Source of the DNA: Vitis vinifera
Taxonomy: Eukaryota > Streptophyta > Magnoliopsida > Vitales > Vitaceae
Length of the DNA: 64,000 nucleotides
Direction: 5' to 3'
Assembly (NCBI RefSeq): GCF_030704535.1
Contig: NC_081822.1
Location: 5,829,501 to 5,893,500 of the forward strand
Below are positions 54,382 to 64,000 of the stretch, one piece after another. Made by a program: the position numbers and the translations under genes. The notes under the pieces are model-generated. The model saw only the letters and a list, made by a program, of their open reading frames with translations, made no database searches and was not told where the DNA came from. Numbering within the stretch: position 1 is the first letter of the stretch; every line of letters begins with the position of its first letter.

Positions 54382-57300
54382 TGTCAATATTTTTAACCTT
54401 ATATTTACAAAAATGACAAAGTTTTCACTACTATTTTTTTTAATATTATGTATGTTACAAAGAATGAGAGCTTGTTCTATGATTGGATCACAAGAAAAGT
54501 TGGAATAAAATTTGTGACTTTTATTTTTTGAGATTTTTTGTAGAAAGAATAAATTATACTTGATATTTCTTGAAATAATTAAAATTATTTTTTATGAAAT
54601 TATGAAATTCTCATTTGTTATATTTATTGTGTTGTGTTTGTGTTTTTATATAGTTAAAAATGGAAAATAAGTAGTAGCTTTTATATAAAATATTGTGAAA
54701 TAAGACTTATTAACTTAAGCAAAATCCTTAAACTTTTTCAAAAACACTTTTAATTAAACAAGTAATAAAATAAATAAAAATTACAAACTCAATTTTATAG
54801 TGGTTCAACAATTCTAGCCTAACTCTACTCCCCTTGAATTTATTCCGAGCCAGAGTTCAACTAATTTGAAACTTTCAACCCAAACCTTTAAATATTAGCA
54901 ATTGGATTCATCGACTCCAATGAGCTATACAAATCTCTCTTCAAGTTTAATTATAATTTGAAGGTTTAACACTCGACCTTACTCAAATAAATGAGTGTTT
55001 AAGCACACTCAATCTAGTTTTAATAAATGAATAAATATAAAGAAGGTAGGATGAATCACAAAATGCGCACTAAGAATGAAATTGAAAGTGAATGATTAGT
55101 GCACCAAAGAGAGAGAGATTTAAATGAAAGAAAAAGATAGGTAGAGAGTTAGATGCAATTGTCCTCATGGCAATAATAAATGAATAGGATAACTTTATTT
55201 ATAAGTTTGCAACCTCATATACCAAAAAATGCACTAATTAGTCTTTTTGAGGTTAAGTTTCGGTTCAAAGTCATTAAATAATTAATGCACAAGAAGCAAT
55301 CATTAGTCATTTTTAGGGTTTGATCAAGACAGAGATTGCCTCAATTGGGAAAGGTTTTTCCTTGATCAATAATACAACCTTTTTAGAAAAAAAAAAAAAA
55401 ACTCTTGCACATTTAATTAGCCCTCAATTGGGGAAAGGTAAACGTTTGAATCAGTTCAGTCCATCATTTACTGAATAGACTTAAAAAAAATTCAAAACTT
55501 ATCTTTTTTAATTCAAAAATCTTATAATACTTAGACAACACCTTTACATACCTCAAGAGGTATATTTAGAATAATTAGCCTAAAGTTTTTGAAAATACAC
55601 TTGAGTTTGAATAAAATGTGATATTTCAACCTTAATTTCAAGAAAAATCGAGTATGAAAATGATGTATAATTAAGTAAAAATACTAGGTGCACTAAAGTA
55701 TTCATCTTACATCGAGTTCCTGAACTTGAATGATTTTCATGCACCTTTAACCTTGCTTTCTCCTTTTTTTTTTTTTTTTGAGTTGTTATCATATAAATGT
55801 AACTAGGAGAATCATTGAGCTGATAAAATATACTAATTATTACATAAAAGATATGAATAAAATTTAAGATATTAAGTTAATATATGAACTTTATAAAATT
55901 ATTTGTAAAAATCATTTGAGTCTCTAATAATGATTGTGCTTTATATGGTAATTATTAGCATTTTATGTTTTTAAAAATAGAAAACAATAAATGTATTCCA
56001 AAACACACTTTAATCTCTTAAATGTTGTTTGGATGCAATTTTTATTTTTTATTTTTAAAAAATAAAAATAATGATCAGTCTTGTATAAAATACAGTAATG
56101 ACACTTTAGTCTCATATATATTGTTTGGATGCATTTCTTATTTATTTTTAACTAAAAATAATAGTAACTCTTGTATAAAATACAATAATTTTAAAAGACT
56201 CAATTTAATTTGAAATTACCATGTTCTAGAATGTTACTATTAAAAGGATAATAATTTTAAAAAAAATTGCTTAAAAAAATGAGATGTTTAAGTTTAAGAC
56301 TTTTGTATAAAATTTTGCACTTTTTATATACGAATTATCCTACTTTAAAAGTTAGATAATTAGTTTATTGATAAACTGATAATCTTGACAAATATGTGTT
56401 GCCATGTGCAAAAAAGTAGTCCAACATAAAAATCGAATTAAATCAATTTGGTATATAATATTCAATCAATTTAATATTTGATTGCTTTTGATTTATGAAA
56501 ATGATAACTAAAGTATATCGGTAGCATTGTTTTGTATATTACGAGCATTGTCTTCGAAACATGGTGAAGACATCATTTTGTAAAAATTAATATCAATACC
56601 CTTTTTTTTTAAAAAAAAAAGAATAGTAAGTAGGATAGGTGAAATCTCTTCTCCTCGAATTGAAAATTTCTACTTACCCAAGTATTTTGGTCATATTGTC
56701 CAAAAAAAAAAACTTATGTAATGTTAATGTAAAAATGTTTCCTCTCATCATTTTTGGTAGTGAATGACTATCTAATATGATTTGGCGAAAAAGATGCTGA
56801 GACGATTTAATAAGCATAACAAGTCCAAAAAAAAAAAAAAAATCTTTCATATATTTGCCTTTTAAGTCATGTGTGAATGAACAAACTTTGTCTGGATTTA
56901 AAATTGATTATTAATTACAGTGATATTGTTACATATATTTTAAAAACCTCTTAAATATTCGTCAAAAGATTATGACTCGTTCTTTTTTAAACTATAATAG
57001 AAAGTAACGACTCTCTATGAAATGTTCATACGTTATATACTATGTTAACACCAAATATCACATTGAAAATGTCACCTTTCATGGTTCTAAAAACTCATGA
57101 AATAACAAATATGTATTATCAATTGATAACTAGTATAGTACTACATGATATGACTTTGGTTTCCTTCATCATCTTTAATTTATTCAACAAGTTTTTTTTT
57201 TTGTTTTTCATTTGAGAGATGACAAAGAACATTGATATCATGAACTAAGAGGATAATTTAATTTTGTTATAGTAGAAGATTTGCGATATTTAACTTAATT

Positions 57301-58011
57301 GAAATTAAACTAGAAAGAGCACTTATGAAATGTTTAAATGTTGAGGTTAATTTTTTGTTAAGTGCAAGATATAGTTTGTGAGAGTAGGTTGAGACTTTTG
57401 CGACATTTGACCATAAAGAAGGCTCGGGTTTAAGTCTAATTCTCCTAACTCTACTATCATAAAAAGTTTGATAATCTGATAATGAAAACATTTTAATTTT
57501 ATTGTTTTTTAAAAATAATAAACATTCTAAAATTAAGGAAAATAAATATTATTTCATAAATTAAGAAATTGTTCTTACTCTAGGTATTTTTTTTATTATT
57601 TTCATTCCATGCCATCTTTTATCCATTCTCTTAATAAAAATACCTATTGATTTTGTTACTAATCTAGCATATATGTTTTTTTGTATTCAATAAGACCCAA
57701 ATCACACATACATGGATTTTTTTATATGATTTGTTTTTCTTATTGTTTCCAGCCATCCAAACAGAGTGTAATATTGCATAAATATTAGCCCTGTTCTTTT
57801 CTTTGGTTTCCATCGATGTATACGCATCATTTATAATCAAACCATCCGTCCAAATTATTCACGAAGAATCAGAAAAAACAAAACCAGTAAAAGTTATTCC
57901 GGCAACAGACATCATACGAATCCCTTCCCACACTATAAAAAGCAAGTAATTTTTTTCCTTTCAATCAACATCCTATTATATCCCAACACTATAGAATACA
58001 CCCACAAATTA
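54382..58011. other. Gene-free region 3' of the CER26-like gene
   Basis: No supported coding region is present. The stretch 54780-55330 contains a TATAGTGGTTCAACAATTC block and following wording reminiscent of a decayed plant LTR, but I cannot delimit it. From 55800 to 57900 the DNA is AT-rich with homopolymer runs. The last ~100 bases are the 3' UTR of the wax-type gene. Confidence 0.4.
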
Positions 58012-59489
58012 TCAAGCAATACCCCATTCATCTTTCAGTTCACGCCTCAGCCATGCAAGTTGGTTTTCCGGTAGTATTGCCGTCACCGTTCTCCCGCCGT
58101 CACCGTCCGGGGCGGGAAGCACCAGGAAAGCCCCTTCATCACCGACCCCACCGATGCTATAACTCGCCCAAACTGGCTTATGTCCCTGAATCTCCAGTCC
58201 AAAAAGCTTCACCTCCTCAAGATTTACAAACGTCAAATTCGCACCATACACTATAAAATCCGACTTCCCATCGTCCCCACCCACCGTTTCTTCAATCATG
58301 CCATTCTCACACACCGTCTTCTCAGCGATCAGCTTGGCCAAGTCGGAGACATCCGCCTCAGCAACACCGATATCCGCCTCGACTCTGCTTACCACCATGG
58401 CATTTTTTAGAATCTCATCATCACCCCTTTCGCCATAACTATTTCTACACACAGTCACGATCTTTGGCTCCGACTCTCCCTGTATTTTTGCTAGAGTTTT
58501 CCACATAATGGCGGATAGAAGCTGGAAGGGCTGGGACTGGGCGTGTGGTCCAGAGTGGGCTGAAAGTAAACGCTTGAGCTGATCGAGAGTGACATGAAAA
58601 TAACGGGTCCCCATTCTAGGATGATTGGCTCTGGGGAGAAGCCAGTGGTCCCCAATTGGGTGGGTCATTTTGAGGGAGAAGGGCTTCTGGGAAAGCTTCT
58701 GGTGGAATTGGGGTTTCGGGGAAGTGGGATTAGTACCGAGAGAGCGAGGCGGGGCGTGATCAGCCATGATGCTGCCCCACATGTTGATGAAATCCGAAGC
58801 TGATACCACGTCTCCCAGGACATGAGCCCAGCTGAGTCCCACTGACATCGCCCCACATTTGAACCAGGTCAACTGCATCCAGCAGCCAAACAATATTTAG
58901 TACTTTTTCTCCAAAAAAAAAAACAAAACAAAACTATAGTCCCACCATTTCAAAATACTTCCCCTTTCCTTTTTATATAATATTTTCTTTTACCATTCGT
59001 TTAATTCAAAAAATGAGGGTATTTTATTGACCTTTTATTCAAATAAAGGGTATAAAATACCTGAATGAAAACTAGAGGAGAAAAGGCCAGATCAGGACCA
59101 AGAACTTGATCATAAGTAAGGCAATTATGAATATCATGGTCCTCCATCGCCATCCACTCATCTACGCTCTTGTCACACTGAGCTTCCACGATCCGTACGC
59201 CCCCGTCGTTGCACCTTATCATCGGCCGTCCACTCTCCGACCGCCGAATCCTTCCGGAGGTGGGGTAATACAGCTTCAGCCACTCGAACATGGGCTCCTT
59301 CAAGTCGGAGATGGTGAGACCCTCGACAGCTTCCCTCCTAAAGAAGTAAACCCCCTTCAGATAATGAAGCTTCATCGCCAAGTCCATGTTGCTCAGCCCA
59401 TGCACCTTGTCCTCTCCCGTCACCGTGGCCGGCACCACGGACGACAGCCTGAAGCCGTAAACAGAGCCCTCGCCGCCGTCAGACACCAT
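58012..59489 (-). CDS. CER26-like: ECERIFERUM 2/26-like BAHD-family protein (wax elongation)
   Basis: Exon 1 is 59489-59061 (143 codons) and exon 2 is 58872-58012 (286 codons plus TGA), phase 0, giving 429 residues. It has BAHD architecture closest to CER2/CER26: FRLSSVVPATVTGEDK at ~13-28, MDLAMKLHYLKGVYFF at 35-50, LGPDLAFSPLVFIQ at 130-143, and HVLGD (HxxxD) at 160-164. In place of the second BAHD motif (DFGWG) the equivalent region reads SIGGVGD at ~382-388. By family, CER2-like proteins act in the ER with the CER6 condensing enzyme to extend acyl chains beyond C28 for cuticular wax, and do not need classical acyltransfer. The single intron sits right after FIQ, as in many BAHD genes. Confidence 0.9.
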
Positions 59490-59693
59490 TGCCGTGAAGA
59501 ATTTATGAAGCTAAGATGGAGGTTGAGAAGAAGATACTTGGGGTTTAATAGAGGGAAAAAGAGATGTCGAATTAATGAAGGCTGGTGGTGGGTGAATGGA
59601 GCCATACAGATGAATGAGCGTTTTAATGGAAGTGCATAAGTCTCGGCTGTCAACCCAATGGCTCAGCCAGAGAATCAACCAATGCCTTTTAAA

Positions 59694-59699
59694 CACGTG
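59694..59699. promoter_or_regulatory. G-box/ABRE-like CACGTG upstream of the CER26-like gene
   Basis: AAACACGTGC lies about 205 bases upstream of the ATG of the minus-strand wax-type gene. CACGTG is the G-box core and part of many ABA-response elements, which would fit drought-induced wax genes. Regulation is inferred from the motif alone. Confidence 0.4.
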
Positions 59700-60282
59700 C
59701 TTGATTGGCAAAATGGCTACGTCAACTCACATGTACACTTACCCGGCTTTCATCTCATGCAAATACGAAAAATCTTTGCTTGCACTTTTTCGATTGGATT
59801 TGGTAACCATCTTATAAAACGTTTACGATATTTTTAACACTTTAATGATAAAAAAATTTAAATATTAAAAATATTTCTTAAAATTATTATCAAATGGGCT
59901 ATTAATCTTCTATGATTGCAAAATTATCTTCTTTAATTGACTTTTAGGTTCAATTGTTTTTAGTAACAAAATTCAATTAAGGAATTCAAATGTAAAAAAT
60001 AGTTTTATGGGGCTTCTATCGATAAAAACATCTCATATTTATGCCAAATTCAAAAAGAAAAATTAAATATTTTTCATATTTTAAAATTTTATTCTAAAAA
60101 ATGATTTTGTTTTTTAAACAAATTTTCATAAACCCATTTGCACCCATTTGCTTTTGAAAGTTTACCAAATGTATTTTTTTCTAAATTTAAAAAAAATAAT
60201 ATATAACTATTTTAAAAAAGAGTTTTCAATTGTTATTATAACTCCTATCTCTGAAGTATTTTTAAAAAAATATATTTTTACA

Positions 60283-60836
60283 ATCACTTTAAAAAATTAT
60301 TCTTTAATGTTTTGTAAAATAAAAATCTATTTGAGAACTTGAAACATTTTAAACCTGTTTTCAATTTTTTATATATGTTTTAAAAATAATTTTTATATCT
60401 AATCTTTACTCTAATTATTCTTTATATTTGCATAATTATTTTTTAAAATAAATAAAAACAACTAAAAGATGTTATTTAAAAATAATTCAAGCTCTATTTG
60501 ACAACTACTTTCTAAAATAGTTTTATATTATCTAAAACAAAAAAACGTGTTTAGAAATAAATAAAAATGTTTTTTGTTTTTTTATTTTTAAAAACAAAAA
60601 ATAGGGTGTTTTGTTTTTAGAGAACATATTTTAGTTGTTTTAAATAGTTTTCATTTGTTTTATGAATTTTTTTTAAAACAATTATGCAAACGTAGAATAA
60701 TTAAAAATAAAGTGTTATATATAAAAATCATTTTTAAAACATATTTACAAACATAAAAAAACAAGTTAAAAACATTTCAAATTCTTAAACAAACTTTTGT
60801 TCTACAAAATATTAGAAAACAATTTTCAAAAAATAG
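60283..60836. repeat. Long imperfect inverted repeat (foldback), arms ~200 bp
   Basis: The arm 60283-60482 reads, when reverse-complemented, like 60622-60836. Shared words in the same order include TTTTAGTTGTTTT, ATTATGCAAA, GAATAATTA, TTTTTAAAACATAT and ACAAAACATTA/ACAAAATATTA. The loop is about 140 bases. A further pair (CTATTTGACAACTACTTTCT at 60493 against TTTGACGGTTATTTTCTAAA read from about 60965) suggests a related or nested foldback. It is AT-rich and non-coding, about 0.8 kb upstream of the CER26-like gene. Confidence 0.6.
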
Positions 60837-60975
60837 TTACCAAACAATGTCTTGTTTTTTATTTTTAATAACAAAAAAAGAAAACTATTTCTTGGTTTTA
60901 AAAAGTATTTTCTCCTTTTTTGTTTTAGATAACAAAAAATTATTTTAGAAAATAACCGTCAAACAAGACTTTAAT

Positions 60976-63066
60976 ATTTTCGAAATAGAAGTTATCATAT
61001 TTGAAATAAGTGATATAATTATAATTAAGGTATTATCTTTAGCTTAAAAAATCCATAAATTTTTCATTTTTTGAGTTTACGTTTGAATTTTATAATATTG
61101 TTTTTTTTTTTCCTAATTTTTAAAATTTATTTATTTTTTCAATCTCATAATTTTCTCATGAAGCATAGATTGAGTCACATTTGGATTGAAGTTGAAGGCA
61201 AAACTTGTAACTCAAAAACTAACTTCAAATGTAAACTAAAAAAGAAAAAAAAGTATGAAAAATAATATTTTTAGAATTTTTACATTAACATTTTTCAGAA
61301 ACATTCCACCACTACTTTAGCAATACTCCACCAAAATCAGGGCATATAAATGTTGAAAATTTCAAAAAATCAATTACTTTCTCTCTATATCCTCCTGCCT
61401 TTTTTATTTTGATAATTTTTGTAATCAATCAAATCCTTTAAAAACCAAATAATTGCCAATAAATATTAGTCTTATAATTAGAGTCCATTTCACATCATTA
61501 TGAACTTAGTCCATTTCACAGTAAAGAATAATTGGAAACATTCATAAGAAAAATCTCTATTGTTAAGACACACAAGGGAAAAAATAAAAAAATTGAAGGA
61601 GAATGTGAAAAAGATTGGTTTGTAGGTCTGAATGTTTTTACATCAAATAAGTATTTCGAAATTTTGTTGAATTTAAAAATAATATTTTTGAATTCTCCAA
61701 AGGCAATCTAAAAATAATTTTACCAAAATCCCGCATTTTTAAAACATGTAATTAAATTTAGGGAAAAGCAGAGTTTGCCTCATAGATTTAAAAATATACA
61801 GAAAAAAAAAAAACTTCAAAATTTAAAAATGGGTTTTATTTTCATCAATTTAAAAATATTTAAAAAAAAATATTTTTTTTCATTAATTATTTATATAATA
61901 TGAGATACAAATCATCGTGAACAAATTTTAAGGGATGGTCAAATAATAAATAATTTTTTTTTATAATCTTCTAGTTAATAATGATTTTACATTTTGCATT
62001 GTATAAATCCCTTCGTATTCTTATATTTTTTTAAAAATAAAATTGAATAAGATTTTTGTTAATTGACATCAATAATAAAGTAATAAATTTTTGAAAACTC
62101 AAAAGCTTTGCTAGTATAGTATTATATTAAAAAATGCTAATATTGAGAAAGATAAATACAATAGTAGTCAATAGTATTGTAGTTTTAATTTTTAAATTTT
62201 TTTATTTTATTGTATTGTTCAATATTTCCAAGGATGTTTGTTTTTAAATAAAAATATATATAAATCTAGTTTCACGATTAAAAAAATACCAAAATTAAAA
62301 GGGAGATCGATTATTTACAATTAAGTGTTTGTCCATTTACTTGCTAATTGGTGTTGTTGACATAACAAATAAAAAAGTTATTTTAATAAATAATTATCTG
62401 ATTTATGAAAAATATTTTTAAATGGATAAAAATATAAAGGGCTATTTTGTAAAATTATGAAATGCGGCCTAATATAATTCCACTTTAAGTACTTCGTACT
62501 TTGTTATGTTTTGAGTAATTTTATGAAGTGTAAGGTGTATGGACTTGTATGTTCTTTCTTTTTCTGGAAATGAAAAATACAAAAATATCTCCGAGAAAAG
62601 TAGTGAGATTGTATGGTATTGGATGTGTCTTCCACAAATGGTAGAAATAAATCAAATTTCATTAAATGTCGCCAAGACTTGTCATTGTTGTGTGCTTATG
62701 GCTCCTTTCATTAAATGTTTCACCAAATGCTCTCAAGTCAGACTAATCACTATTCTGATTATAATTACTGAATTACCCTTCCTGTATTCCACCACCTAAC
62801 AACCACCCACAGCCACGCCACGTCCTCCTTGTTCAATTCTTCGTAAGGGTAAATCTGCCAACTCGCTCTCTTCATAAGCCATAGAAGGGACCAGGGGGCG
62901 GCATTTAATTCATGATGCATAGGTGGTTGCACGTAGGCCTAACTACTTCAATTTCCGTTACCCCCTTTGGTTCCTTGTTATAATCATAAACCAAACACGT
63001 AGTCGTAGTCGTAGTCGACATCGAAATAATTTGAACCAACGATCAGAGAAATCCATCGGTCTTCTT
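60976..63066. other. AT-rich gene-free DNA
   Basis: No supported coding region lies here. An 86-codon open frame at 62539-62799 has no recognisable motif. A less AT-rich patch at 62780-62920 contains a GCCACGTCC word but no gene nearby to relate it to. Confidence 0.35.
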
Positions 63067-63608
63067 TTGATTTTAGGGAGAATTATCTTTTGGGGTAGAT
63101 GACCCCCAAATTAACAAAAGGTCTATATAACTTTTCAAATTGAGTTGAAGGACATGAAATAGTAACGGATAAATATACCATTTAAGAACACATATAAAAT
63201 ATTTTATAAAATTAAGTTAAATAATTTTTTTTCAATAACTTTTTTTTTTCAAAAATATTAAATTAAATGTTTTTTAAATATTAAAATAAATAATTGTATT
63301 TAAAAAAAATATTAAATTAAATAAATTTATTTCTAAAAAATATTAAATTAAATAAAAATATTTAAAAAAATATTAAATTACATAAAAGTATTTTTTAAAA
63401 ATATTAAATTAAATAAAAGTATTTTTCAAAAATATTAATTTTTTTTTTTAAATCAACAAATGACATTTTTATAAATACTGAATAATGATATCCTTCAACT
63501 CAATTTTCATACTTTCATTGTGTCTTGGGCTCAATTTGAAGAATTACATAGACCTTTTGTTAATTTGGTAGTCCATCTATCTCAAAACATAATTCTCCCT
63601 TGATTTTA
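63067..63608. mobile_element. 524-bp MITE with long TIRs and a perfect 9-bp target duplication
   Basis: TTGATTTTA is present at 63067-63075 and 63600-63608. The element 63076-63599 begins GGGAGAATTATCTTTTGGGG, and the reverse complement of its right end begins GGGAGAATTATGTTTTGAGA. The match continues through AAATTAACAAAAGGTCTAT and TTGAGTTGAAGGA, so the arms are over 100 bp. The interior is an AT-rich array of TATTAAATTAAATAAA words. Length, 9-bp duplication and TIRs indicate a Mutator-like MITE. It shares the GGGAGAATT terminus with the 3.1-kb element at 51277. Confidence 0.88.
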
Positions 63609-64000
63609 TTTGTATGGTACAATATTTGGACTGTAACGGACATATTGAAGGACAAAGGCTGTTCATAAATTTAATGACCATGATTTTGGGTGGGATTGAA
63701 TTTATGAAATTCATGTGTACCGAACGGGTGCAGTGAACTCAGCCGCTCCAAGCGTGAAGTTCATGAAAAAAAGGCCCAAAGTATTCATATTTGTGATAAA
63801 TGTGTGTAGCACGGAAGAATAGGCATCGAATTCATTCCGAACGAGACTTAGATTTATTTTCTAACATCTTGATTTCTGTAATTTTATTTATATTACCTAT
63901 GAAAGATCCTGAAATTATAGGCGTTTTTTATTAAAATTTTGACTATTTTACCTAAAAAATGAAACAATATATTTTTTATTTATTATGATATTTGGAATTA
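63609..64000. other. No recognised feature
   Basis: Right-hand end of the window. Mixed-composition DNA without a supported frame, repeat or signal. Confidence 0.4.

Noticed and set aside
62539..62799. 86-codon plus-strand open frame as a small gene
   Set aside because: No motif, no signal for expression, and chance frames of this size are common here.

Overview
This is nuclear DNA of a flowering plant, not a microbial window. Genes have GT-AG introns, intergenic DNA is very AT-rich, and non-LTR (LINE) retrotransposons, a decayed Ty1/copia copy, terminal-inverted-repeat DNA elements and microsatellites are abundant. Gene content and the LINE/copia style fit a eudicot and look grapevine-like (Vitis); that species guess is inference only. 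Exon coordinates below come from reading splice sites and checking reading phase by hand.

Six protein-coding loci are supported. (1) 1915-2936, minus: the first two exons of chloroplast argininosuccinate lyase (arginine biosynthesis); the rest lies beyond the left edge and a LINE sits in the second intron. (2) 6068-8462, plus: a two-exon, 171-residue conserved plant protein of unknown function. (3) 9870-13251, plus: a NETWORKED 2 type actin-binding NAB-domain protein of 1024 residues, whose true start is in a short first exon that carries the SWWWASH signature. (4) 14312-27193, minus: a six-exon TRF-like MYB/SANT nuclear protein of 634 residues with TE-filled introns. (5) 31551-48623, minus: a complete 18-exon NADPH-cytochrome P450 reductase of 688 residues, with a 10-kb ninth intron full of transposons. 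(6) 58012-59489, minus: a two-exon CER2/CER26-like BAHD protein of 429 residues, linked to cuticular wax elongation.

Layout: 1-9 kb holds two divergent genes around a 3-kb AT-rich promoter region with two G-boxes. 10-27 kb holds two convergent genes (NET2 and the SANT gene). 27-31 kb is intergenic with one TIR-element copy and a decayed copia element. 31-49 kb is the reductase gene. 49-58 kb is gene-free and holds a 3.1-kb Mutator-like non-autonomous element built partly of ~300-bp tandem repeats. 58-60 kb is the wax-type BAHD gene. 60-64 kb is AT-rich and holds a long inverted repeat and a 524-bp MITE with a perfect 9-bp target duplication.

The genes are not an operon or cluster: they serve arginine synthesis, cytoskeleton, nuclear DNA binding, P450 electron supply and wax synthesis. 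I found no CRISPR array, rRNA, intact tRNA gene or defence-type system, and no clearly undescribed biological system. The most informative structures are datable TE events with readable target-site duplications: a LINE nested in a LINE, a 169-bp retroposon, a family of ~1.11-kb TIR elements, and two elements sharing a GGGAGAATT terminus. A fragment of a reductase exon with its splice donor is also repeated within the following intron.
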